A stretch of DNA of 64,000 nt, taken from the NCBI GenBank assembly GCA_964415365.1, contig CAYPYW010000004.1:1-64000 (forward strand), given 5' to 3'. The position numbers and the translations under genes are program-made. Positions 52,683 to 60,608 of this stretch are shown piece by piece. The stretch comes from Hydromicrobium sp964415365 (GTDB lineage Bacteria > Actinomycetota > Humimicrobiia > Humimicrobiales > Humimicrobiaceae). The notes beneath the pieces were generated by a model. It did not search any database, was not told the origin of the DNA, and worked only from the letters and a program-made list of their open reading frames with translations. The stretch's first letter is position 1. Every line of letters starts with the position of its first letter.

Positions 52683-53741
52683 ATGGATATTGATGATATT
52701 TTAATTGAGGCAGTTAAAAGTAATGCATCAGATGTGCATATCGTATGTGTTCTTCCTCCTGTTGTTAGAATCCATGGTGGCTTGGTAAAGTTAGAAAAAT
52801 TTGGAGAAATCACTCCGGAAATATCAGAAAAAATGCTAACTAAGATATTAAATCAGGAACAAATGGAAAGGCTGGGGGAACAGCTGGCAGTTGATTTTTC
52901 ATATACAATGCCCGGTTATGGAAGATTTAGATGCAGTTATTATTACCAGAGAAACACCCTGGCGGCTGCTTTCAGATATATTTCAAGAGATATACTCAGT
53001 ATTGAAGAGTTAAATTTACCGAAACAAATTGAAGAATTTGCCAGTTACCCCAGAGGTCTTGTTCTTGTAGCCGGACCTACCGGTTGTGGAAAATCAACTA
53101 CTCTTGCTGCAATAATAGATATGATTAATAGAAGTAGGTCTGAAAATATCATAACTATAGAAGATCCTATAGAATATTTATTCACACATAAAAAAAGTAT
53201 CGTATCCCAGAGAGAGGTATTGGCAGACACACACTCATTCGGAGCTGCTCTTAAGTACATTTTAAGAGAAGACCCGGATGTTATAATGGTAGGAGAAATG
53301 AGAGATCTGGAAACAATATCAAGTGCATTGACTGCAGCAGAAACCGGTCACCTGGTTTTTTCAACACTGCATACCCAGGATGCGCCGCAGACGATTGATA
53401 GAATTATAGATATTTTTCCGACTTATCAGCAAAAGCAGGTAAGAGCTCAATTAGCAGGAACTTTAAAAGCAGTTCTGGTACAGCAATTAATACCCAATAA
53501 AGATAAGAGCGGGAGAATACCTGCAACCGAATTAATGTTTGTGACTTCTGCAATAAGAAATATGATTAGGGAAGTGAAAGTACATCAGATTTACTCGGCA
53601 ATCCAGGCCAGTGGCAGGAGAGGCATGATGACCATGGATATGTCACTGGTAAATCTTTATAAAGGGGATAAGATTACAGAGGAGCTTGCATTAGAGAAGG
53701 CTCATAATATAGATGAAGTAAAGAGAATGATTCATGGTTAA
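52683..53741 (+). CDS. pilT: PilT, type IV pilus retraction ATPase
   Basis: The 352-residue secretion ATPase has Walker A GPTGCGKST, the Asp box EDPIEYLF, Walker B REDPDVIMVGEMRD, the His box TGHLVFSTLHTQDA, and the C-terminal AIRNMIREVKVHQI segment that marks PilT as the retraction motor. The short N-terminal domain also fits PilT rather than PilB. Retraction powers twitching and DNA uptake. The assembly ATPase PilB is not in the window. pilC follows after 38 bases. Confidence 0.93.
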   Translation: MDIDDILIEAVKSNASDVHIVCVLPPVVRIHGGLVKLEKFGEITPEISEKMLTKILNQEQMERLGEQLAVDFSYTMPGYGRFRCSYYYQRNTLAAAFRYISRDILSIEELNLPKQIEEFASYPRGLVLVAGPTGCGKSTTLAAIIDMINRSRSENIITIEDPIEYLFTHKKSIVSQREVLADTHSFGAALKYILREDPDVIMVGEMRDLETISSALTAAETGHLVFSTLHTQDAPQTIDRIIDIFPTYQQKQVRAQLAGTLKAVLVQQLIPNKDKSGRIPATELMFVTSAIRNMIREVKVHQIYSAIQASGRRGMMTMDMSLVNLYKGDKITEELALEKAHNIDEVKRMIHG

Positions 53742-53779
53742 GACTTACTTGAAAATAATAAATATCGAGGTTAATTTTT

Positions 53780-55006
53780 ATGTCAGTATATAATTATACA
53801 GTCAGAGATTCAAAAGGCGAAGCGATAGAAGGTTCTATTGATGCTGATACCCAGGATTTGGTCGTATCCAAATTAAAGGATATGGGTTATTTTATTATTA
53901 ATATCGATAAACTTAAAGAAGAAAAAGTCAAACTTAAAAATAGAACAATAAGTTTTAGCATTTTTAACCGTGTCAGAATCAGAGATCTTGTTGTTTTTAC
54001 CAGACAATTTGCAACTTTAATTTCTTCGGGGATGTCTCTGCTGGAATCTCTTATAGTTCTGGAGAGGCAAACTCCAAACCCAAAATTCAAGACTATAATT
54101 TCCGAGGTAAGGATGCATGTGGAATCGGGTCACTCTCTTTCGGAGTCAATGGAAAGATATTCCAATGTTTTTAATAGATTGTATGTAAGTTTAATAAGAG
54201 CTGGTGAGGCAGGAGGAGTACTGGATAAAACCATGAACGACCTCGCTGATTTTCTGGAAAATGAAGAAGAAATTAAATTGAAGGTAAGAAATAAGACCGC
54301 CTATCCAAAGTTCGTCCTTGCCTTTGCAGTAATAATATCCCTGGTAATAATAATATTTCTGGTTCCCACTTTTCAAGGCATATATGATGAGTTAGGAGCA
54401 GAACTGCCAATGATTACTCAGGTAATAATATCTATAGGAAATCTGTTCAAGAAATTTTATTTTTACATTATTTTAGCCGTGGTAGTATTCGGCGGAAGAT
54501 ATCTATTTAGAAAATTTGTAAGAAGTCCCAGGGGGAGATATCTTATGGACAGACTGAAGTTAAATATTCCTAAATTCGGAGATCTTTTTAGAAAAATGTC
54601 TTTATCAAGATTTAGTAGACATTTTGGAATATTGCTGACTACCGGAGTTCCTATATTAAATTCCCTGGAGATTGCGAAAGGGGTTGCCGATAATATACTA
54701 ATTGATAATGCGCTCGAGAAAATCAGAAAAGGAATAAGAGAAGGGGAGAATATTTCTGATCCGATGTCCAGTATGGAAGTGTTTCCTCCTATGATGGTAC
54801 AGATGATGGCAGTTGGGGAGAAAACCGGTACACTTGATGAAATAGCTTCCAAGATTGCTGATTTTTACGAGAAGGAAGTGTCAAATACCATAGATATATT
54901 AGTCACCATACTGGAACCTGTAATGCTTTTATTTGTTGCTTTATTTATTGGTATAATTGTAATCTCAATGTATCTTCCAATGTTTAATATATATCAGAAT
55001 ATGTAA
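53780..55006 (+). CDS. pilC: PilC, type IV pilus inner-membrane platform protein
   Basis: The 408-residue protein has two T2SSF domains, each with a cytoplasmic helical bundle (TRQFATLISSGMSLLESL and SRHFGILLTTGVPILNSLE) and membrane helices near residues 175-200, 220-245 and 380-400. It opens with the YNYTVRDSKGEAIEGSI segment typical of PilC/GspF. PilC passes the action of the motor ATPases to the pilin assembly site. It lies between pilT and a sigma factor gene. Confidence 0.93.
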   Translation: MSVYNYTVRDSKGEAIEGSIDADTQDLVVSKLKDMGYFIINIDKLKEEKVKLKNRTISFSIFNRVRIRDLVVFTRQFATLISSGMSLLESLIVLERQTPNPKFKTIISEVRMHVESGHSLSESMERYSNVFNRLYVSLIRAGEAGGVLDKTMNDLADFLENEEEIKLKVRNKTAYPKFVLAFAVIISLVIIIFLVPTFQGIYDELGAELPMITQVIISIGNLFKKFYFYIILAVVVFGGRYLFRKFVRSPRGRYLMDRLKLNIPKFGDLFRKMSLSRFSRHFGILLTTGVPILNSLEIAKGVADNILIDNALEKIRKGIREGENISDPMSSMEVFPPMMVQMMAVGEKTGTLDEIASKIADFYEKEVSNTIDILVTILEPVMLLFVALFIGIIVISMYLPMFNIYQNM

Positions 55007-55040
55007 TTTAAAACAGAAAGATATTTTTACTATTTTAATT

Positions 55041-55832
55041 ATGAATGAGCCAGAATATAAAGACTACGATATAATAAAATTGAGAGGTCTGCCAGTAAAA
55101 GAGCTTATTGGAATTTATAAAAATTGCAATAGCTCAGCGATATTAAATTTAATAGTTAAAAAGACCGAGAGACTCGCCTATAAAATTGCTGGAGGATTCC
55201 GGAATAATGGATGGGAGAAAAAAGATATACAACAAGTTGCTTTTACCGGACTTGTGATAGCAATAAACAGATTTAATCCTGAAAAGAACCACAAGTTTTC
55301 TACTTTTGCTGTTCATTATATAAAAGGTGAGATATTACATTTTATCAGAGACAGCAAGTTAGTAAAAATTCCCCGATGGTTATGGGGATTGAATAAATTA
55401 TTCAGTAATTTTGTAAAGAATTTTGAAGCCAATAACAACAGATATCCCACAATAGAAGAAATATCAGCAGGCATTAATATTTCAATAGAAGGTATTAACG
55501 AGTTTTTGAAAGCAAGAGAGGCAGCTTTTTATAATTTCAGGCCAATCAGAGAAGATGGAAATGAAGACACAAGTGATGACCACAAATATGACAAAAGTTT
55601 GATTAAATCAAAGGAATGTAAGAGTTTTGACCTTGTGACAGAGGATAAAATTTTATTATGGGATGCCATAGATAAACTTTGTAACTTGAATAAGAAAATA
55701 TTGATTTTAAGCTATTTTTTAGGTTTCAGCCAGAAAGAGATAGGTGAAAAAATCGGAATCTCACAGAGGTCTGTGTCCAGAAATTTAGAAGAGAGCATAA
55801 AAATATTAAAAGGTTACTACGTAAACGGTTAA
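55041..55832 (+). CDS. Sigma-70 family factor of SigB/SigF/WhiG type
   Basis: The 263-residue protein has region 2 (KDIQQVAFTGLVIAINRF and KFSTFAVHYIKGEILHFIRD), region 3 (RYPTIEEISAGINIS) and region 4 with a helix-turn-helix (FSQKEIGEKIGISQRSVSR), and no region 1. This is the layout of group 3 factors for stress, sporulation or motility genes. No anti-sigma gene lies beside it, although a lone HATPase protein is encoded at 806. It stands directly upstream of the pilin gene and may direct its transcription. Confidence 0.88.
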   Translation: MNEPEYKDYDIIKLRGLPVKELIGIYKNCNSSAILNLIVKKTERLAYKIAGGFRNNGWEKKDIQQVAFTGLVIAINRFNPEKNHKFSTFAVHYIKGEILHFIRDSKLVKIPRWLWGLNKLFSNFVKNFEANNNRYPTIEEISAGINISIEGINEFLKAREAAFYNFRPIREDGNEDTSDDHKYDKSLIKSKECKSFDLVTEDKILLWDAIDKLCNLNKKILILSYFLGFSQKEIGEKIGISQRSVSRNLEESIKILKGYYVNG

Positions 55833-55968
55833 GAAATCTCCTGCAAAATATTTTTTTCTTTGCTGCCATATTAAATCCTAATAACTATTATAAATTGGTG
55901 ATAATTGTTGAAATATAACTATTTATAATTTAAGTAGAAATGTATTTTAGCATTTTTAAGATATTTAT

Positions 55969-55996
55969 AATTTATTATTGTAATTTATAATAAATT
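55969..55996. repeat. Perfect 10-base inverted repeat
   Basis: AATTTATTAT at 55969-55978 is exactly mirrored by ATAATAAATT at 55987-55996, with an 8-base loop. A stem of only A-T pairs with no T run after it is a poor terminator, so it may instead be a protein-binding site or chance in AT-rich DNA. Confidence 0.35.
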
Positions 55997-56055
55997 GTTA
56001 TAAACTTACTTTGCAATATAAGTATTAATAATTAAAAAGAAAATAATAAATATAT

Positions 56056-56080
56056 GTCTAAGATTTTTAATTATGGGTAT
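56056..56080 (+). promoter_or_regulatory. Candidate SigB-type promoter of the pilin gene
   Basis: GTCTAA and GGGTAT are separated by 13 bases, one mismatch from the SigB consensus (GTTTAA, 12-15 bases, GGGTAT). The start point would be about 50 bases before the pilin ATG. The same site also contains TATAAT at 56078, so a housekeeping sigma promoter cannot be excluded, though its -35 match is poor. A SigB/F-family gene is directly upstream. Confidence 0.45.
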
Positions 56081-56137
56081 AATAATATAATGTACAATAA
56101 TAAAATTTAAATTTTTGTTAAATAAAGGAGGTAAAAG

Positions 56138-56539
56138 ATGAAGTGGCTATATAGAAATCTATATAGAAAGGAAAAAGGTTTTACACTGGTAGAACTCATG
56201 GTAGTAATAATCATACTAGCAGTTCTGACAGGTATAGCCATTCCGAGTTACATGGCACTACGAAACAGAGCCAGAACAGCTGCAGCACAGAGTGAGATGA
56301 AAAACATAGCTACTGCACTGGAAATATACCAGTCGGATCTAGAAGCTTACCCATTAACAGCTGCTTATCCTGCTGCCTTGCAACCTGATTACATGGCTAC
56401 AGTACCAGTCAATGATCCATGGGCTGTAGCATATGTTTATGCATCAGATGGTACGACTTATACATTAACATGTTATGGTCCAGATGGGGCAGCTGCTGGA
56501 GGTGATGACATAGTAATAATAGATGGACAGCTGCAGTAA
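56138..56539 (+). CDS. Type IV major pilin-like protein
   Basis: The 133-residue prepilin has a short basic leader and the cleavage motif KGFTLVELMVV, with Gly before the cut and Glu at position 5 of the mature protein, followed by a hydrophobic helix that forms the fibre core. The rest is Ala- and Tyr-rich with KNIATALEIYQSDLEAYP, the pattern of pseudopilin-like or short pilins, and only one Cys. AAAGGAGG lies before the ATG. The gene has its own promoter and terminator, consistent with high expression. A pilus subunit is likelier than a minor pseudopilin because of this isolation. Confidence 0.88.
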   Translation: MKWLYRNLYRKEKGFTLVELMVVIIILAVLTGIAIPSYMALRNRARTAAAQSEMKNIATALEIYQSDLEAYPLTAAYPAALQPDYMATVPVNDPWAVAYVYASDGTTYTLTCYGPDGAAAGGDDIVIIDGQLQ

Positions 56540-56842
56540 GAAGAGTAAAAGTTATGTAGCGGGGTAATTATAGAATTATTAAGTCATAATAAGGGGTAGT
56601 TAGAATCTACCCCTTATTATTATAATTAGTTTCTTATTTTTTGACTAATAGAAATAACCGTGCTATTATTCAAAAATATAAATATTTATTTACACACATA
56701 TATTATTAGAATAATAGAAATATATCTGTAATAAATATTTTTAGAATTATTATTCAATTATAATAAATATAGCAATATAATATAGAAAAGATTTTAACAA
56801 TTATAAAAGAATAAAAATAGCAGCAAATAAGTAACAATTAAA
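56540..56842. other. AT-rich gap after the pilin gene
   Basis: The first part holds the pilin terminator (56586-56620). The remaining 220 bases are almost pure A and T with no open frame or stable hairpin that I can support. A promoter for pilD and the pilMNO genes is likely to lie here, but many TATAAT-like strings occur and none stands out. Confidence 0.55.
56586..56620 (+). terminator. Rho-independent terminator after pilin
   Basis: A perfect 14-base stem (ATAATAAGGGGTAG paired with its complement CTACCCCTTATTAT) closes a 7-base loop, and T/A-rich sequence follows. It is the strongest hairpin terminator in the window. It would separate the pilin message from pilD downstream. Confidence 0.85.
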
Positions 56843-57604
56843 ATGGAAATAATTAAAGTAGCCTTTTATATAATATTTTTTATTTTCGGTTTGGCTGTAG
56901 GTAGCTTTTTAGGTGTTGTTGCATATAGGCTGCCCCGGAAATTGTCCATTGTAAAACCGGCATCTTTTTGTGCTGATTGCAAGAGAAAAATTCCTTTCTA
57001 CGATAATATTCCACTGCTGTCTTTTATTATACTTAAAGGAAGATGCCGGTATTGTAAAAATAAAATTCCAGTAACAAATCTTCTAATAGAGATAATAACC
57101 GGAATACTGTTCACAGCCAATTATATTCTATTTGGATTAACTGTAAGAACCCTTGTCGGTATAATCTTATGCAGCGTGCTTATTGTGATATCCTTTATTG
57201 ATATTGAGTTTAAAATAATTCCCAATGTAATAGTGCTGCCATTTGCCCTGGTAGGACTTATTACAAATATCGTATTTGATTTAAGGAACTGGTGGATGCC
57301 TTTGGCATTCAGTGTGGGCGCTTTTCTATTTATGCTTATAATTCATTTAATATACCCAAGAGGTATGGGAATGGGTGACATAAAATTGAGTCTGATGATA
57401 GGGGCATTTCTGGTAAAAAACGTAATAGCAGCCTTATTCCTTGGGTTTTTAGCCGGTTCAATATATGGTTTGTCTTTGCTTGCTTTAAAAGGAAGAAAAT
57501 TGAAGCAGGCAATACCATTCGGGCCCTTTATATCCCTGGGAAGTGTTATATCTTTATTTTGGGGTGATAATATCTTAAAATGGTATATAAATTTTCTTAG
57601 ATAA
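56843..57604 (+). CDS. pilD: PilD, prepilin peptidase/N-methyltransferase
   Basis: PilD cuts the leader from prepilins and methylates the new N-terminus. The 253-residue membrane protein has the N-terminal motif FGLAVGSFLGVVAYRLPR, two CxxC pairs (CADC and CRYC) that bind zinc in the methylating domain, and the two aspartyl-protease Asp residues in FIDIEFKIIPN and GMGMGDIKL. About eight membrane helices are visible. Its substrate is encoded just upstream. Confidence 0.93.
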   Translation: MEIIKVAFYIIFFIFGLAVGSFLGVVAYRLPRKLSIVKPASFCADCKRKIPFYDNIPLLSFIILKGRCRYCKNKIPVTNLLIEIITGILFTANYILFGLTVRTLVGIILCSVLIVISFIDIEFKIIPNVIVLPFALVGLITNIVFDLRNWWMPLAFSVGAFLFMLIIHLIYPRGMGMGDIKLSLMIGAFLVKNVIAALFLGFLAGSIYGLSLLALKGRKLKQAIPFGPFISLGSVISLFWGDNILKWYINFLR

Positions 57605-57619
57605 AAGAGAGTGATTAAG

Positions 57620-58786
57620 ATGCTGACAGTCGGATTAAATTTAAGTTCCTACAGGATATATGTTGCTGAACTGTTAAAATCAGGAAAGAATCTTACTATA
57701 AGAAAAATGGTAAGGTCCGAAGTACCGTCTAATTCTATTGTAAGAGGAGAAATACAGGATTCAGAGCTTTTGGCCAAAAACTTAAAGGATATCTGGAAGA
57801 AATATAAGATTTCCGATAGAAAAGTGTTTATTGGGATTTCCAACCAAAAGGTGATTGCAAAAGAAATAAAGATACCAGTTATAGAAGACGAAGAAATAAG
57901 CAATTCTATCAAATATCAGATCAATGATTTTATTCCCATACCTAAAAATAATATTATTTATGATTATTATGTTGTGGAAAAAGGAGAAAACTTTTCAAAA
58001 CTGATGCTTGTAGGTGCGATGAAGAGTATGATTGATGATGTAGTTAAAAGCTTTAAAAGCGCCGGGCTTATTGCCCAGGCAATTGATCTGAATTGTTTTT
58101 CTCTTTATAGAACTGTAGATTATATCTATAATATTGATAAAAATGCAAAAAATAAAAAATCAGGTACTTTTTGTGTAGTGAACCTTGGGTGTGAAATGTC
58201 CATTATTGAGATGATCCAGGACAATAACCTAAAATATCCAAGATTTACATCTACTTCTATAAAGAGTTTTATTGACGGAATTTATAAAGAAGTAAAAAAA
58301 GATAATAAGTATTGTGAGGAAACAATCTCTAAATTTGATTTTAAATCTTTACTCATTAAGAAGAGCGATAGTGGTGAGAAAACTAGAAAAGAAGAGAGTA
58401 AAGATCCGCCAGCTAAATCCGGGGAAAAAGAGGATAAAAAAATAGATAAGGATGATGCCAAAAGTACTGCCAGCACCGTGGACTTAGTTAAAGTTATGAA
58501 AGATACTGCTGATCATTTAGTAGGGGAGATTAAATTGTCAATAGAGCACTTTTTACAGGAGAATCCAAAATATAAAGTTGGTAAAATAATTTTAACCGGT
58601 GAATATATTAAAGATATTGATAAATATATAGAGCAGGAAGTAGGTTATAAGGTTGAGTTATTAAATATGGCCGATTATTTTTCATTAAAATACCTAAAAA
58701 GGAATCCGGAATATAAAGGCAAGGATTTAAATTATCTGCTGGATCCTCTGGCCATAGGTATGGCATTACGGGGTCTGAATAAATGA
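57620..58786 (+). CDS. pilM: PilM, actin-like pilus assembly protein
   Basis: PilM is a cytoplasmic actin-fold protein that binds the N-terminus of PilN. The protein shows GLNLSSYRIYVAEL, the IKIPVIEDEEISNSIKYQ segment and FCVVNLGCEMSI of the PilM fold. It carries a highly charged low-complexity insert at about residues 248-287, rich in Lys, Glu, Asp and Ser, which normal PilM lacks. The start is taken at the ATG at 57620 (388 residues); a GTG at 57611 is also in frame. Its end overlaps pilN by four bases. Confidence 0.86.
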   Translation: MLTVGLNLSSYRIYVAELLKSGKNLTIRKMVRSEVPSNSIVRGEIQDSELLAKNLKDIWKKYKISDRKVFIGISNQKVIAKEIKIPVIEDEEISNSIKYQINDFIPIPKNNIIYDYYVVEKGENFSKLMLVGAMKSMIDDVVKSFKSAGLIAQAIDLNCFSLYRTVDYIYNIDKNAKNKKSGTFCVVNLGCEMSIIEMIQDNNLKYPRFTSTSIKSFIDGIYKEVKKDNKYCEETISKFDFKSLLIKKSDSGEKTRKEESKDPPAKSGEKEDKKIDKDDAKSTASTVDLVKVMKDTADHLVGEIKLSIEHFLQENPKYKVGKIILTGEYIKDIDKYIEQEVGYKVELLNMADYFSLKYLKRNPEYKGKDLNYLLDPLAIGMALRGLNK

Positions 58787-59493
58787 AGACTATAAATCTT
58801 CTTCCTAAAGAAGAAAAAATAAGAGATATCAAGGGTATAGTATTCAATGTAATATTAGCACTACTGGTGATAGTGCTTGTTGTGTTAATTGTCCTTTCGG
58901 TATTTTTGTTTAATATTAATAACTATCTTACGCCAAAGTTGGATGATTATAGAAGGGTAAATATGCAGATTAATAATTATGTAACTAAATTAGAAACTTA
59001 TAATGAGTTCAAGAAAAAAGTAAACGCCAAAGCTGAACTCATAGACTCTTTACAGAAAGAGGAGATATTATGGTCAGAAGTTCTGATTGATTTCGGAGAA
59101 AGGATACCTGGTGATGCCTATGTTAATTATATAGAGGGAAGCAGCGAGCCTTTTTATAAATTTATTTCCACAACTCTGGAAGAAAACAATGATCAGGCAG
59201 AGATCAAAAAAATATTGTTTTTCACTATCGGGGGATATGCGGCTGATTATACTGATATAACAAAATTGATTGTGGAGATAAGGAATATGCCAGACATTGG
59301 TGAGGTGTGGATAAATAATATCAGCAAGAGTTACATTACGGAACCAAATATAGAGGCACTATCCTTTAACATAAGTGCATATCTGGATATAGAGCCTTAT
59401 CTGGAAGAAATGAAGGCAGAGAAGGGAACACAAACAGAGAAAACATCAGAAGAAGATGAATTGGATACGGAGTTACAATCATTAAGTAAATAG
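58783..59493 (+). CDS. pilN: PilN-like pilus assembly protein
   Basis: The 236-residue protein begins MKTINLLPKEEK, the conserved PilN motif that docks into PilM. A membrane helix (about residues 23-46), a coiled-coil-like stretch and a ferredoxin-like outer domain follow. The end is acidic and Thr/Glu-rich. PilN and PilO form the alignment complex linking the cytoplasmic and outer parts of the pilus machine. The ATG overlaps the pilM stop. Confidence 0.88.
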   Translation: MKTINLLPKEEKIRDIKGIVFNVILALLVIVLVVLIVLSVFLFNINNYLTPKLDDYRRVNMQINNYVTKLETYNEFKKKVNAKAELIDSLQKEEILWSEVLIDFGERIPGDAYVNYIEGSSEPFYKFISTTLEENNDQAEIKKILFFTIGGYAADYTDITKLIVEIRNMPDIGEVWINNISKSYITEPNIEALSFNISAYLDIEPYLEEMKAEKGTQTEKTSEEDELDTELQSLSK

Positions 59494-59517
59494 TAAAGGT
59501 TATTTTTTTATTTAATT

Positions 59518-60060
59518 ATGAGCAGCAAAGTTAAGATAATTTTTATAGTAGCAATTTTTTTGATAAGTGTTTTACTGGTTGTTTTATTTATTATTCCTAA
59601 TTTGTCTACCAGTATTAAAGCCAATACCGCTATAGAAAAAGAAAGGGAAAATAATAAAGCGTTTAATGAAACATTGAAGGAACTATTGTTGCTAAGGGAC
59701 GAATACTATTCACTAAATGCTGAATACCAGAAATATTCCTTACAGCTTCCATCGGAAAATGATATAAGTGTTTTCACCAATGAAATTTATGATATCGCAA
59801 AGTATTCAGATGTGGCTATTTACTCAATTGATTATTCGGAAAAGTCTTCTGCCGCTGACGAAAAGGAGAAAGAACCAGAAAGAACTATAATTGAGGCAGA
59901 TCTAATACTCACGGGTTCCTATTATAATATAATTAACTTTATTAAAACAATGGAGAGAATGCCCAGGATAGTAACAATCGAAGATATAATAATACAATCT
60001 ACAGAAAGCGAGTATGCGAATTTAAGTGCTTATATTACTGCTCAGTTATATTATGAGTAA
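59518..60060 (+). CDS. pilO: PilO-like pilus assembly protein
   Basis: The 180-residue protein has one N-terminal membrane helix (residues 6-28), a coiled-coil region, and a small domain with SLQLPSENDISVFTNEI and GSYYNIINFIKTMERMPRIV, the common PilO pattern. It would pair with PilN in the membrane. The start lies 24 bases after pilN and the stop shares a base with the next start. Sequence conservation of PilO is low, so the call leans partly on order. Confidence 0.85.
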   Translation: MSSKVKIIFIVAIFLISVLLVVLFIIPNLSTSIKANTAIEKERENNKAFNETLKELLLLRDEYYSLNAEYQKYSLQLPSENDISVFTNEIYDIAKYSDVAIYSIDYSEKSSAADEKEKEPERTIIEADLILTGSYYNIINFIKTMERMPRIVTIEDIIIQSTESEYANLSAYITAQLYYE

Positions 60061-60593
60061 TGAATATGAATAATAATATTAATAATAAAAAGACAAAAAG
60101 ACTAACAGTGGTTTTTATAACTGCCGTTGTTATATCTTGCCTGGCTATGATTCCTTATATTTCCGGGTGTTCTGTCTATAATATTATAAAGGAATCATAT
60201 ACGGAAGAGGAAGAATCCCTGGAATTACCGGAAGTTGAGATAGATGAAGAGGAAATTAAAGAGATTGGTAAAAGTGATACAGATATAAAGAAGAGTTATG
60301 ATATAGAAGGTGAGATCAATCTGGTGGATGAATCAATCAGGGATCCGTTCAGGCCATTTTATATCCAGGATGAAGAAGAAGAGGAAAAGAATGTCCTCAA
60401 ATTGGAGAGAATCTACAGTAAAGATGGTGTGGAGTATGCGGAGATAAATCTTAATGATTATACTTATAAGCTAAAAGAGGAGGATCCTCTTTCGGACACT
60501 TATTTAGTTCAGGCAATAAATGTTAATTCGGTGGTGTTATTAAAAGGTGACGATATATTAACGTTATTTATTGATGAAGTAAAATATGACTAA
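60060..60593 (+). CDS. PilP-like lipoprotein
   Basis: The 177-residue protein has a signal peptide ending in a lipobox (YISGC) near residue 37, a long acidic linker rich in Glu, then SIRDPFRPFYI, which matches the DPF segment typical of PilP, and a C-terminal beta-rich domain. PilP bridges PilNO to the PilQ secretin in cells with an outer membrane. No secretin gene is here, so it may act with another partner or merely stabilise PilNO. Position after pilO supports the call; similarity beyond the motif is weak. Confidence 0.68.
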   Translation: MNMNNNINNKKTKRLTVVFITAVVISCLAMIPYISGCSVYNIIKESYTEEEESLELPEVEIDEEEIKEIGKSDTDIKKSYDIEGEINLVDESIRDPFRPFYIQDEEEEEKNVLKLERIYSKDGVEYAEINLNDYTYKLKEEDPLSDTYLVQAINVNSVVLLKGDDILTLFIDEVKYD

Positions 60594-60608
60594 AAAAGGA
60601 TGTAATAT

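Larger units (their letters stand above)
55833..56137. other. AT-only gap between sigma factor and pilin genes
   Basis: This 305-base gap has almost no G or C. It holds an exact 12-base direct repeat (ATTTATAATTTA at 55921 and 55963, 42 bases apart), a 10-base inverted repeat listed separately, and the pilin promoter near 56056-56080. No open frame of note and no RNA gene are seen. Confidence 0.6.
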
